DNA of 64,000 nucleotides from Cupriavidus necator A5-1 (GTDB taxonomy: Bacteria > Pseudomonadota > Gammaproteobacteria > Burkholderiales > Burkholderiaceae): contig NZ_JQLI01000003.1 of NCBI RefSeq assembly GCF_000744095.1, forward strand, positions 1 through 64,000, written 5' to 3'. How positions within the stretch are numbered: position 1 is the first letter of the stretch; each line of letters begins with the position of its first letter. Positions 48,587-57,583 of this stretch are shown here, one piece after another. Both the position numbers and the translations under genes were made by a program. The notes beneath the pieces are model-generated. The model had not been told where the DNA came from. It ran no database searches and saw nothing but the letters and a program-made list of their open reading frames with translations.

Positions 48587-50815
48587 ATGTCGACCGCCTC
48601 CACTTCAGGGCTGCACCTGAAGACCTCTCACCGCGTGTTGCGCGACGCGGTCGAATTGTTGTCCTCGATGCGCTTCGCGATCGCGCTGCTGACCGTGATC
48701 GCCATTGCCAGCGTGGTCGGCACCGTGCTCAAGCAGAACGAGCCGTATTCCAACTACGTCAACCAGTTCGGGCCGTTCTGGGCCGATATTTTCCATGCGC
48801 TGTCGCTGCAGAAGGTCTACGGCTCCTGGTGGTTCCTGCTGATCCTGGCCTTCCTGGTGACATCGACCTCGCTCTGCCTGGTGCGCAACGCGCCCAAGAT
48901 GGTGGCCGACATGCGTTCGTGGAAGGACCATGTGCGCGAGCGCAGCCTGCGCGCCTTCCATCACCGCGGCGAGTTCGACGGCGCGCGCCCGCGCGCCGAG
49001 GCGGTGACCCGGCTGTCGGCGCTGCTGCGCAACCGCGGCTACCGCCTCAAGGCGGTCGAGCATGACGGCGCCACGCTGCTGGCCGCCAAGGCCGGCGCCG
49101 CCAACAAGGCTGGCTATATCCTGGCGCACACGGCCATCGTCGTGATCTGCATCGGCGGCCTGCTGGACGGCGACATGCTGATCCGCGCGCAGATGTGGTT
49201 CGGCGGCAAGACGCCGATCAGGGGCAACGCCGTGATCAACGAGATCCCGCCGCAGCACCGGCTGCCGGCCAGCAACCCGGGTTTTCGCGGCAATGCCTTC
49301 GTGCCCGAGGGTGCTACCGTGTCCACCGCCATCCTGAACATCTCGGACGGCGCGCTGGTGCAGGACCTGCCGTTTGCCCTCACGCTCAAGAAGTTCAAGA
49401 TCGACTTCTACGAGACCGGCATGCCCAAGCTGTTTGCCTCGGACGTGATCGTGACCGACCGCGCCACCGGCAAGCAGACCGAGGCCACCATCAAGGTCAA
49501 CGAACCGCTGATCGTCGACGGCATTGCCATCTACCAGTCCAGCTTCGAGGACGGCGGCTCGCGCCTGAAGTTCGTCGGCTACCCGATGCAGGGCAGCGGC
49601 CATGCCACCTTTGCCATCGACGGCGCGGTGGGTGGCAACAAGCCGCTGGCGGGCACTGGCACCAGCGCGGACAGCGAGGGCATGACGGTCGAGTTCAGCG
49701 ATTTCCGGCTGATGAATATCGAGAACGTCACCGATGCCTCGGGCAAGCCCGATGCGCGCGGGGTGGCACGCAAGTCGTTTAACGACACACTGGAAAAGCA
49801 CCTCGGCGCCGCCGCCAGCACCGACCGCGCCAAGACGCTGCGCAACGTCGGTCCGTCGGTGCAGTACAAGCTGCGCGACCGCAACGGCCAGGCGCGCGAA
49901 TTCAACAACTACATGGTGCCGGTGCAGATGGACGGCCAGTCGGTGTTCCTAGCCGGCATGCGCGAATCGCCCAGCGAACCGTTCCGCTACCTGCGCATTC
50001 CCGCCGACGACCAGGGCAGCGTGGCCGACTGGATGCGGCTGCGCGCCGCGCTGCAGGAGCGCGGCCTGCGCGGCGAGGCGGCGCGCCGATTCGCGCTGGC
50101 GTCGATGCCCGGCGATGACAAGGCCGACCTGCGCCGCCAGCTGGCCGAAAGCTCGCTGCGCGCGCTCGACCTGTTCGCCGGCGCCGCGCGGCCCACGCCC
50201 GACTCGCCGCCAGGCGGCTTCACCGCGATCGCCGCGTTCCTGGAAAAGTCCGTGCCGCCGGCCGAGCAGCAGAAGGCGGCCGACGTGCTGCTGAAGATCC
50301 TGAACGGCTCGATGTGGGAGCTGTGGCAGCTCGCGCGCGCGCAGGACAAGCTGCCGGTGGTGGCCAACAGCGCGCAGAGCGGCGCCTTCCTGCAGCAGGC
50401 GATCAACGCGCTGTCGGACAGTTTCTTCTACGGCGCGCCGGTGTTCCTGCAGCTCGATGACTTCAAGGAGATCAAGGCCAGCGTGTTCCAGATGACCCGT
50501 GCGCCGGGCAAGAACATCGTGTATCTTGGGTGTCTGCTACTGGTGCTGGGCGTGTTCGCGATGTTCTATATCCGCGAGCGCCGCGTCTGGGTCTGGATCA
50601 AGGACAAGCCCGCCGAAGGCATCACGGAGCCGGGCAGCCACGTGCTGATGGCGATGTCGACCCAGCGCCGCACCATGGATTTCGAGAAGGAATTCACCGC
50701 ACTGCGGGACGACATCGGCCGCGCCTCGGGTGGCCGCGGCGATGCGCCGGATGCGTCCGCGGACGGCGCGCCCGCCACCGCCGCGTCGCCCCACGCGCCT
50801 GACCCGCGCAAGTAA
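48587..50815 (+). CDS. resB: Cytochrome c biogenesis protein ResB (Ccs1)
   Basis: A 742-aa membrane protein of cytochrome c maturation System II, working with CcsA to deliver and attach haem in the periplasm. Hydrophobic spans near residues 28-48, 80-98 and 172-192 are followed by a large periplasmic domain and a last span (NIVYLGCLLLVLGVFAMFYI). The tail is a Ser/Ala/Asp-rich cytoplasmic extension. ATG at 48587. It is followed 26 bp later by ccsA. Confidence 0.95.
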   Translation: MSTASTSGLHLKTSHRVLRDAVELLSSMRFAIALLTVIAIASVVGTVLKQNEPYSNYVNQFGPFWADIFHALSLQKVYGSWWFLLILAFLVTSTSLCLVRNAPKMVADMRSWKDHVRERSLRAFHHRGEFDGARPRAEAVTRLSALLRNRGYRLKAVEHDGATLLAAKAGAANKAGYILAHTAIVVICIGGLLDGDMLIRAQMWFGGKTPIRGNAVINEIPPQHRLPASNPGFRGNAFVPEGATVSTAILNISDGALVQDLPFALTLKKFKIDFYETGMPKLFASDVIVTDRATGKQTEATIKVNEPLIVDGIAIYQSSFEDGGSRLKFVGYPMQGSGHATFAIDGAVGGNKPLAGTGTSADSEGMTVEFSDFRLMNIENVTDASGKPDARGVARKSFNDTLEKHLGAAASTDRAKTLRNVGPSVQYKLRDRNGQAREFNNYMVPVQMDGQSVFLAGMRESPSEPFRYLRIPADDQGSVADWMRLRAALQERGLRGEAARRFALASMPGDDKADLRRQLAESSLRALDLFAGAARPTPDSPPGGFTAIAAFLEKSVPPAEQQKAADVLLKILNGSMWELWQLARAQDKLPVVANSAQSGAFLQQAINALSDSFFYGAPVFLQLDDFKEIKASVFQMTRAPGKNIVYLGCLLLVLGVFAMFYIRERRVWVWIKDKPAEGITEPGSHVLMAMSTQRRTMDFEKEFTALRDDIGRASGGRGDAPDASADGAPATAASPHAPDPRK

Positions 50816-50841
50816 CCAGCGAAGTAACGAGCAGGTACGCT

Positions 50842-52044
50842 ATGTCTTCAAATGTGAACCAGGCCAACCCCACCATGCGCGGCACCACGCGCGCCGAAAC
50901 CGGCGCCGCCGACGAGGCCTATCTCGAACCTTCCTTCCTGCGCCGCCTCCGCTGGGTGGACTGGCTCTTCGCCGTGGCGCTGGCCGCCGGCGCCGGCGTG
51001 GCGCTGGCGCAATACGGAAGGTGGATGGGCGGCTACGACAAGGCAGTGCTGATCGGCGCCGTGCCGACCTTCGCGCTGCTCGGCTGGCACTGGAAGCCGG
51101 TGCGCCCGCTGATGCTGGTGCTGGCGGTGCTGTCGCTGTTTGCGATCCAGCTCTACCAGGGGCAGCTCGCGCGCGCGGACCAGGCTTTCTTCCTCAAGTA
51201 CTTCCTGTCGAGCCAGTCGGCCATCCTGTGGATGAGCGCGCTGGTGTTCCTGTCCACGCTGTTCTACTGGGTCGGGCTGGCCACGCGCTCGAACACCGGC
51301 TACAGCATCGGCAGCAAGCTGTGCTGGGGCGCGATCGTGCTCGGCTTCACCGGCATGCTGGTGCGCTGGTACGAGTCGTACCTGATCGGCACGGACATCG
51401 GCCATATCCCCATCTCCAACCTGTATGAAGTGTTCGTGCTGTTCACGCTGATCACTTCGCTGTTCTACCTGTACTACGAAGGCCGCTACGCCACGCGCGC
51501 GCTGGGCCCGTTCGTGATGCTGGTGGTGTCGGCCGCGGTGGGCTTCCTGCTGTGGTACACGGTCAGCCGCAATGCGCAGGAGATCCAGCCGCTGGTGCCG
51601 GCGCTGCAGAGCTGGTGGATGAAGATCCACGTGCCGGCCAACTTTATCGGCTACGGCACCTTCGCCCTGGCGGCGATGGTGTCGGTCGCCTACCTGCTCA
51701 AGCAGCGCGGCATCCTGGCCGAGCGGCTCCCGTCGCTGGAGTTGCTCGACGACGTGATGTACAAGGCCATCGCGGTCGGCTTCGCGTTCTTCACGATCGC
51801 CACGATCCTGGGTGCGCTGTGGGCGGCCGAGGCGTGGGGCGGCTACTGGAGCTGGGATCCCAAGGAAACCTGGGCGCTGATCGTGTGGCTGAACTACGCG
51901 GCGTGGCTGCATATGCGGCTGATGAAGGGCCTGCGCGGCACGATGGCAGCCTGGTGGGCGCTGGTCGGCCTGCTGGTGACGACCTTCGCGTTCCTGGGCG
52001 TCAACATGTTCCTGTCGGGCCTGCACAGCTACGGCGAGCTCTGA
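50842..52044 (+). CDS. ccsA: Cytochrome c biogenesis protein CcsA (ResC/CcsB)
   Basis: A 400-aa polytopic membrane protein, partner of ResB in haem export and ligation. The haem-handling WWD-type segment is WGGYWSWDPKETWAL. Conserved histidines are in KIHVPANFIGYG and in the end segment GLHSYGEL. The N-terminal about 30 residues are a non-conserved lead. ATG at 50842. Possession of System II, not the Ccm system, fits betaproteobacteria. Confidence 0.96.
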   Translation: MSSNVNQANPTMRGTTRAETGAADEAYLEPSFLRRLRWVDWLFAVALAAGAGVALAQYGRWMGGYDKAVLIGAVPTFALLGWHWKPVRPLMLVLAVLSLFAIQLYQGQLARADQAFFLKYFLSSQSAILWMSALVFLSTLFYWVGLATRSNTGYSIGSKLCWGAIVLGFTGMLVRWYESYLIGTDIGHIPISNLYEVFVLFTLITSLFYLYYEGRYATRALGPFVMLVVSAAVGFLLWYTVSRNAQEIQPLVPALQSWWMKIHVPANFIGYGTFALAAMVSVAYLLKQRGILAERLPSLELLDDVMYKAIAVGFAFFTIATILGALWAAEAWGGYWSWDPKETWALIVWLNYAAWLHMRLMKGLRGTMAAWWALVGLLVTTFAFLGVNMFLSGLHSYGEL

Positions 52045-52064
52045 TCACGCGCCATGGTGCGATG

Positions 52065-52106
52065 CAAAAACCTGCCTTCGGGCAGGTTTTATTTCGACTT
52101 TTTTTG
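52065..52106 (+). terminator. Rho-independent terminator after ccsA
   Basis: aaaacctgcc (52067-52076), loop ttcg, ggcaggtttt (52081-52090), then atttcgacttttttt. Perfect 10-bp stem with a UUCG tetraloop. Confidence 0.93.
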
Positions 52107-52194
52107 TGACGTGACGGAATAATGGCATCACATCAGGTGTTTACTTGAGAAGCGGTGCCGGCTGGCGGCACCGGTTTGCATGGAGAACAAGATC

Positions 52195-52635
52195 ATGGCA
52201 CGTGTGCGTCTAACCTCTGCAGCATCCCTCGTTCGTCCCGCCGCGCTTGCGCTCGGCTGTGCGGCTGTCCTGCTCGCCGGCTGCTCCAGCCTGGGCATGG
52301 GCGGTGGCGGCGGCGCCGGCAACATGCCGCCCACGGTGAAAGTGTCCGACGGCGTGCTGACCGACCCGCAAGGCCTGACGCTGTACACCTTCGACCGCGA
52401 CACCGCCGGCAGCGGCAAGAGCGCCTGCAATGGCCCGTGCGCCACCAACTGGCCGCCGCTGATGGCTGCGCCGGGCACCAGCCCGACTGGCCAGTACACC
52501 ATCATTACGCGCGATGACGGCGGCAAGCAGTGGGCTTACCGCGGCATGCCGCTGTACCGTTTCGGCAAGGACGCCAAGCCTGGCGACCGGGCTGGCGACA
52601 ACCTCAACAACGTCTGGCATATCGCCAAGCCCTGA
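52195..52635 (+). CDS. Lipoprotein with YxxxD repeat (COG4315-type)
   Basis: 146-aa predicted lipoprotein: signal with lipobox LLAGC (Cys30) after a hydrophobic stretch. Two related segments follow, one starting GLTLYTFDRDTAGSGKSACN and the other GMPLYRFGKDAKPGDRAGDN, each with the Y-x-F-x-x-D pattern of COG4315 lipoproteins; the first carries a cysteine pair, CNGPC. Function unknown for the family. ATG 52195 is preferred because ggag at 52182-52185 spaces well; ATG 52180 overlaps it. 30 bp later begins an ECF sigma gene, so the lipoprotein is likely part of that regulon. Confidence 0.85.
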   Translation: MARVRLTSAASLVRPAALALGCAAVLLAGCSSLGMGGGGGAGNMPPTVKVSDGVLTDPQGLTLYTFDRDTAGSGKSACNGPCATNWPPLMAAPGTSPTGQYTIITRDDGGKQWAYRGMPLYRFGKDAKPGDRAGDNLNNVWHIAKP

Positions 52636-52665
52636 CGGCAAGGCGAGCGCCGCGGCAGCCACGCC

Positions 52666-53205
52666 ATGGAAGGGTTTGACGGCCAGCTCGTCGCGCTGGC
52701 GCCGCGCCTGCGGCGCCATGCGCGCGGCCTCACCGCCGACGCGGCGCTGGCCGACGATCTGGTGCAGGACACGCTCGAGCGTGCGCTGCGCTACCGCTGG
52801 CGCTTCCGCCTGCGTCCCGGCGCATGGTGGGGCGACGGTGGCGACGGCCTGCTGCCGTGGCTGCTGACGCTGATGCACCGGCTGCGCCTCAACACCTTGC
52901 GCAGGAAGGAGCTGGTGGTGGCGACCGAGATCCTGCCCGAGGTCAGCGCCCCTGCGGAAGACCCCGGCCTGCGCCGCGACCTGGTCCAGGCGCTGGCGCA
53001 ACTGCCGGAGCCGCAGCGCGCGGTGTTGTTGCTGGTGAGCCTGGAACAACTGACCTATGCCGAGGCCGCGCGCGTGCTCGACATCCCGCTGGGTACGGTG
53101 ATGTCGCGCCTGGCGCGGGCGCGCGAGCAGATGCGCCGGCTGCTCGACGGCACCAGCGTTTCCACGCCGGCGGCGTCCGGCAATTCCCTGCAGCGGGTGA
53201 AATGA
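52666..53205 (+). CDS. ECF-family RNA polymerase sigma factor
   Basis: A 179-aa alternative sigma factor. Region 2 spans ALADDLVQDTLERALRYRWR and region 4 has the helix-turn-helix in LTYAEAARVLDIPLGTVMSRLARAR. Its stop codon overlaps the start of the anti-sigma gene (ATGATGA arrangement), so they are coupled. The promoters it reads are unknown; a GGAATAA string at 52116-52122 before the lipoprotein could be an ECF -35 element but I cannot pair it with a -10. Confidence 0.9.
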   Translation: MEGFDGQLVALAPRLRRHARGLTADAALADDLVQDTLERALRYRWRFRLRPGAWWGDGGDGLLPWLLTLMHRLRLNTLRRKELVVATEILPEVSAPAEDPGLRRDLVQALAQLPEPQRAVLLLVSLEQLTYAEAARVLDIPLGTVMSRLARAREQMRRLLDGTSVSTPAASGNSLQRVK

Positions 53206-54044
53206 TGTCCGGCATCCACGAAGCGGACCTCCACGCCTACGCCGACGGCCAGCTCACCGGCGCGCGCCGCGCGGCCGTGGAAGCGTACTTAGCGCAGCAC
53301 CCCGAGGCGGCGGCGCAGGTGGCCGCCTGGCGCCGGCAGACAGATGCGCTGCACGGCGCGCTGGATCCGGTACTGAACGAACCCGTGCCGCTTGCGGCGC
53401 TGCCCCCCGGGCTGCATGGCGATGGCCGGCGCCGCGAGAGCACGCGCCGGCAGTGGCCGCGCTGGCCGATGGCGCTCGCGGCCACCTGCGCCTCGGTGCT
53501 GCTGGTGGCCGTCGGCGGCGCGCTTGGCTGGATGGCGCATGCGCGCCTTGAGGGCACCACGGTGGCGATGGCGCCGGGCGAGCGCTTTGCGCGCGAGGCG
53601 CTGGCCACGCACACGGTCTACGCGCCCGAGATGCGCCACCCGGTCGAAGTGCCGGCGAACGACGAAGCCCACCTGATCGCCTGGCTGTCCAAGCGGCTGG
53701 GCATGTCGCTGCAGGTGCCGGACCTGCGCGCACAGGGCTTCCACCTGATCGGCGGACGGCTCGGCGTGGCCGAAGGCGGCCCGTCGGCGATCCTGATGTA
53801 CGAGTCGGACGACGGCACGCGCCTGTCGCTGCAGTTGCGGCGCATGGCGCTGGGCACGCCCGATACCGGCTTCCGCGTCGAGCACATGCCGCGCGAGCGC
53901 CGCGCGCGGGTGACTTCCGGCGGCGATCCGATGGCGTTCTACTGGATCGACCGCGACATGGGCTTTGCGCTGGCCGCCCCGATCGAACGGGCACGGCTGC
54001 TGACGCTGGCGCAGGCGGTTTATCGCCAGTACCAGGGAGGCTAG
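53202..54044 (+). CDS. Membrane-anchored anti-sigma factor
   Basis: 280 aa. The N-terminal cytoplasmic part (HEADLHAYADGQLTGARRAA) resembles the anti-sigma fold of the RsiW/COG5662 kind but has no HxxxCxxC zinc motif. One membrane span lies at about residues 89-111. The periplasmic domain of about 165 residues has no cysteine but at least eight methionines (for example PEMRH, LGMSL, EHMPR, DPMAF). Position and overlap with the sigma gene support the assignment. I infer that it senses an envelope signal and releases the sigma factor. An ATG at 53205 is an equal alternative start. Confidence 0.82.
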   Translation: MMSGIHEADLHAYADGQLTGARRAAVEAYLAQHPEAAAQVAAWRRQTDALHGALDPVLNEPVPLAALPPGLHGDGRRRESTRRQWPRWPMALAATCASVLLVAVGGALGWMAHARLEGTTVAMAPGERFAREALATHTVYAPEMRHPVEVPANDEAHLIAWLSKRLGMSLQVPDLRAQGFHLIGGRLGVAEGGPSAILMYESDDGTRLSLQLRRMALGTPDTGFRVEHMPRERRARVTSGGDPMAFYWIDRDMGFALAAPIERARLLTLAQAVYRQYQGG

Positions 54045-54201
54045 CCATGCAGCCCGCAGCCCGCTCGCACGCGGTGCGACAAAGCGACGCAGGCGGGTGG
54101 CCAGCCGCGCCGGGCCAGCACTATCGGCACGCGCGGCCGGTCAAATCCTGCATACGAGCCAGCGCATGGTGCGCGCGCCCGTATGCGCAACGAGGCACAA
54201 C

Positions 54202-55206
54202 ATGCTGATTCCGTCCCCCAAGTGGCTGCGTGGTGAAGATATCGCCGCCAGCGAGATCACGCCCCGCGATGTCTTTGCCTCGCGCCGCCGCCTGCTTGGC
54301 CTGGCCGCGGCCGGCGCGGCGGGCTCGGCGCTGGCGCCCTGGCTGATGCGCGAAGCGCACGCGCAGGTCGGACACCACGGCCCCAAGCTGCCCGCCACCG
54401 CCAACAACACCTACGTCATCACGGAAAAGCGCACGCCCTTCGAGGACGTGACCACCTACAACAACTTCTACGAGTTCGGCACCGACAAGTCCGACCCGGC
54501 GCGCAACGCCGGCACGCTGCGCCCGCGCCCGTGGCAGGTCTCGGTGGAAGGGCTGGTGAAGAAGCCCAAGGTCTATGACCTGGACGAGCTGGTGAAGCTC
54601 GCCGCACTGGAAGAGCGCGTCTATCGCCTGCGTTGCGTGGAGGGCTGGTCGATGGTGATCCCGTGGACCGGCTATCCGCTGGCCGAGCTGATCCGGCGCG
54701 TCGAGCCGCTGCCCGGTGCCAAGTATGTGCAGTTCATCACGCTGGCCGACAAGAAGCAGATGCCCGGCGTCAGCAGCGGCGTACTCGACTGGCCCTACAG
54801 CGAGGGCCTGCGCATGGACGAGGCCATGCACCCGCTGGCGCTGCTGACCTTCGGCCTGTACGGCGAGGTGCTGCCCAACCAGAACGGCGCGCCGGTGCGC
54901 ATGGTGGTGCCGTGGAAGTACGGCTTCAAGAGCGCCAAGTCGATCGTGAAGATCCGCTTTGTCGACAAGCAGCCGCCGACCAGCTGGAACCTGGCCGCGC
55001 CGCAGGAATATGGCTTCTACTCGAACGTGAACCCGGACGTGGACCACCCGCGCTGGAGCCAGGCTACCGAGCGCCGCATCGGCGAGGACCGCGGCAGCGG
55101 CTTTGGCGCGCTGTTTGCGCCCAAGCGCAAGACCCTGCCGTTCAACGGCTACGGCCAGCAGGTCGCCTCGCTGTACCAGGGCATGGACCTGAAGAAGTTC
55201 TTCTGA
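54202..55206 (+). CDS. msrP: Periplasmic methionine sulfoxide reductase catalytic subunit MsrP (YedY)
   Basis: 334 aa, the same length as E. coli MsrP. A molybdopterin enzyme that repairs oxidised methionines in periplasmic proteins. Twin-arginine signal SRRRLLGLAAAG (residues 27-38) for folded export. The molybdenum-ligand cysteine is Cys145 in YRLRCVEGWSM. Start ATG 54202 (MLIPSPKWLRGED); upstream frame back to 54097 is not conserved. It follows the anti-sigma gene after 157 bp and precedes msrQ by 14 bp. Confidence 0.96.
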   Translation: MLIPSPKWLRGEDIAASEITPRDVFASRRRLLGLAAAGAAGSALAPWLMREAHAQVGHHGPKLPATANNTYVITEKRTPFEDVTTYNNFYEFGTDKSDPARNAGTLRPRPWQVSVEGLVKKPKVYDLDELVKLAALEERVYRLRCVEGWSMVIPWTGYPLAELIRRVEPLPGAKYVQFITLADKKQMPGVSSGVLDWPYSEGLRMDEAMHPLALLTFGLYGEVLPNQNGAPVRMVVPWKYGFKSAKSIVKIRFVDKQPPTSWNLAAPQEYGFYSNVNPDVDHPRWSQATERRIGEDRGSGFGALFAPKRKTLPFNGYGQQVASLYQGMDLKKFF

Positions 55207-55220
55207 GGCAAGGCAACGGC

Positions 55221-55916
55221 ATGGCTCTTCCCTCCACAGGCGCGGCCGCTGCGGCCACACGCAAACCGGGCGGCCTCCCACGCCTGGCCGCGCTCACGCC
55301 GCAGCGCGTGCGTGCGGTCAAGATCGCGGTCTGGCTGCTGGCGCTGCTGCCGTTCGTGCGGCTGCTGTACCTGGGCACCACCGAGCAGTACGGAGCCAAC
55401 CCGCTCGAGTTCGTCACCCGCTCGACCGGCACCTGGACGCTAGTGATGCTGTGCCTGACGCTGACGATCACGCCGTTGCGCCGGCTCACGGGCTGGAACT
55501 GGCTGATCAAGCTGCGGCGCATGCTTGGGCTGTTCGCGTTCTTCTATGGGCTGCAGCACTTCCTGCTGTGGATCGGCGTGGACCGCGGCTTTGACCTGGC
55601 CTACATGATCAAGGACGTGTACAAGCGGCCGTTCATCACGGTCGGGTTCACGGCCTTCACGCTGATGATACCGCTGGCGCTGACCTCGACCAACGGCATG
55701 GTCAGGCGCCTGGGCGGCAAGCGCTGGCAGGCGCTGCACCGGCTGGTCTATGCGATCGCGGTGCTGGCGATCCTGCACTACTGGTGGCACAAGGCGGGCA
55801 AGAACGATTTCAGTGAAGTATCGATCTATGCCGCCGTGGTGTTTGCCTTGCTGGGGATGCGGGTGTGGTGGCGGCTGCGCAAGCCGGCCAGCGGGGCGCG
55901 GCAGCCCGCCGCGTAG
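55221..55916 (+). CDS. msrQ: Haem-binding membrane subunit MsrQ (YedZ)
   Basis: 231 aa, an integral membrane b-type cytochrome of the ferric-reductase-like family that passes electrons from the quinone pool or flavin reductase to MsrP. About six spans; haem-ligand histidines are likely in YGLQHFLLW and QALHRLVYA / ILHYWWH. ATG at 55221 (MALPSTGAAAAATRKPG) with aaggcaac. It ends 18 bp from the convergent lysA with no terminator visible. Confidence 0.95.
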   Translation: MALPSTGAAAAATRKPGGLPRLAALTPQRVRAVKIAVWLLALLPFVRLLYLGTTEQYGANPLEFVTRSTGTWTLVMLCLTLTITPLRRLTGWNWLIKLRRMLGLFAFFYGLQHFLLWIGVDRGFDLAYMIKDVYKRPFITVGFTAFTLMIPLALTSTNGMVRRLGGKRWQALHRLVYAIAVLAILHYWWHKAGKNDFSEVSIYAAVVFALLGMRVWWRLRKPASGARQPAA

Positions 55917-55934
55917 GTGCGCTGCGCCAAGGGA

Positions 55935-57194
55935 TCAGTCCTGCAGCAGGCGCTCGTCGCGGAACAGGTCCTCGACCAGCTCGCGCTCGCGCACCAGGTG
56001 CACGTTGGCACAGTCCACCATCACTTCGGCGGCGCGCGGACGGGTGTTGTAGTTCGAGCTCATGGTAAAGCCGTAGGCGCCGGCCGACATCACCGCCAGC
56101 AGGTCGCCCGGCTCCAGCGCCAGCGCGCGGTCGCGGCCGAGCCAGTCGCCTGACTCGCACACCGGGCCGACGATGTCGTAGGTCACCGGCTGCGCGTCGC
56201 GCAGCGCCACCGGCTCGATGCGGTGATAGGCCTCGTACATGGCCGGACGCGCCAGGTCGTTCATGGCGGCATCGACGATGCAGAAATTCTTGGCCGCGCC
56301 GGGCTTCAGGAATTCCACCTGCGTCAGCAGCACGCCAGCGTTGCCCACCAGCGAGCGGCCCGGCTCGAACAGCACCTCGCGGTGGCCATGGCCGCGCGCG
56401 GCCACGCGCTCCAGCAGCGTGGTGGCAAAGCCGGTGATGTCCGGCGGGGTTTCATCGGTATAGGTGATGCCCAGGCCGCCACCCACGTCGATGTGCTCCA
56501 GGCGGATGCCTTCGCGCTCAAGCGCCTCGACCACGTCCAGCACCTTGTCCAGCGCTTCCAGGTAGGGCTCGACCTCAGTGATCTGAGAGCCGATATGGCA
56601 GTCGATGCCGGTCACTTCCAGGTGCGGCAGCGCGGCCGCGGCGCGGTAGGTCGGCAGCACGTCCTCGAAGGCGATGCCGAACTTGTTGCCCTTCAGGCCG
56701 GTGGAGATATACGGATGGGTCTTGGCGTCGACGTCCGGGTTGACGCGCAGCGATACGCGCGCGCGCTTGCCCACGCGGCCGGCCACTTCGTTCAGGCGGT
56801 CCAGCTCGGGGATTGACTCCACATTAAAGCAGCGCACGTCGTGCGACAGTGCCAGTTCCATCTCCGCCGCGCTCTTGCCCACGCCGGAGAACACCACCTT
56901 GCGCGCGTCGCCGCCGGCGGCCAGCACGCGCTTGAGTTCGCCGCCCGAGACAATGTCGAAGCCCGCGCCCAGCTTGGCGAACACCTGCAGCACGGCCAGG
57001 TTGGAGTTCGCCTTCATGGCGTACTGCACCTGCGCGTTGCGGCCCTTGCAAGCGGCGGCGTAGGCCTGGTAGGCGGCGGTCAGCGCGGCACGCGAATACA
57101 CGTAGGTGGGCGTACCGAATTCAGCGGCGATACGCGCCAGCGGCACCTGCTCGACGGCAAGCGCGCCGTCCTGGCGATGGAAAAAAGCGGTCAT
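55935..57194 (-). CDS. lysA: Diaminopimelate decarboxylase
   Basis: LysA, 419 aa, a PLP enzyme that decarboxylates meso-diaminopimelate to lysine, the last lysine step. The PLP lysine is in QYAMKANSN. Alanine-racemase-fold segments include GFDIVSGGEL, HIGSQITE and GGGLGITYT, and the active-site cysteine is in GPVCESGDWLG. Start ATG 57194 (MTAFFHRQDGALAVEQ), two bases after the lptM stop, so the genes are coupled; a longer frame to 57359 overlaps lptM and is rejected. Confidence 0.97.
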   Translation of the reverse strand: MTAFFHRQDGALAVEQVPLARIAAEFGTPTYVYSRAALTAAYQAYAAACKGRNAQVQYAMKANSNLAVLQVFAKLGAGFDIVSGGELKRVLAAGGDARKVVFSGVGKSAAEMELALSHDVRCFNVESIPELDRLNEVAGRVGKRARVSLRVNPDVDAKTHPYISTGLKGNKFGIAFEDVLPTYRAAAALPHLEVTGIDCHIGSQITEVEPYLEALDKVLDVVEALEREGIRLEHIDVGGGLGITYTDETPPDITGFATTLLERVAARGHGHREVLFEPGRSLVGNAGVLLTQVEFLKPGAAKNFCIVDAAMNDLARPAMYEAYHRIEPVALRDAQPVTYDIVGPVCESGDWLGRDRALALEPGDLLAVMSAGAYGFTMSSNYNTRPRAAEVMVDCANVHLVRERELVEDLFRDERLLQD

Positions 57195-57196
57195 GG

Positions 57197-57424
57197 TTAT
57201 CGGGTGGTGGGGGCGGCGGGGGACGATGCGGGCTGCGCGGCAGGCGTGGCCGGTGCAGCCGGCATGGCGTCGGCACGGCCCAGGCCAGGATCGGGCGCGG
57301 TCGGCGGGGTCGGTTCGGGCGGCACCTTGGGGTAGGTCAGCGGCCCGCGGATGCCGCATCCGCCCAGCAGGGGCATCGCAAGGGTGGCGGCAAACGCCGA
57401 TACAATCGCAACACGACGCAGCAT
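57197..57424 (-). CDS. lptM: Small lipoprotein LptM (YifL)
   Basis: 75 aa with a lipobox LLGGC (Cys23), then the family hallmark CGIRGPLTYP and a Pro/Ala-rich tail. LptM assists disulfide maturation of LptD in the LPS export machinery of E. coli. Start ATG 57424 (MLRRVAIVSAFAATLAM). It is divergent from cyaY and followed directly by lysA, much like the cyaY-yifL-dapF order of E. coli. Confidence 0.88.
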   Translation of the reverse strand: MLRRVAIVSAFAATLAMPLLGGCGIRGPLTYPKVPPEPTPPTAPDPGLGRADAMPAAPATPAAQPASSPAAPTTR

Positions 57425-57583
57425 CGGGTCGTCCTTTAGGCTGTTGGCAAGGCGTTGGAGCCCGACGCGTAGCGGCCGAGGCATCCGAAGAATTCTCTAC
57501 AAGTACTTCTCAACAAAAAACGCCGTTCGCGCCACGTACGCCCGGTCCGGGCAGCGGCGGCAACGGCGGTCTCGGAGTTTAGC

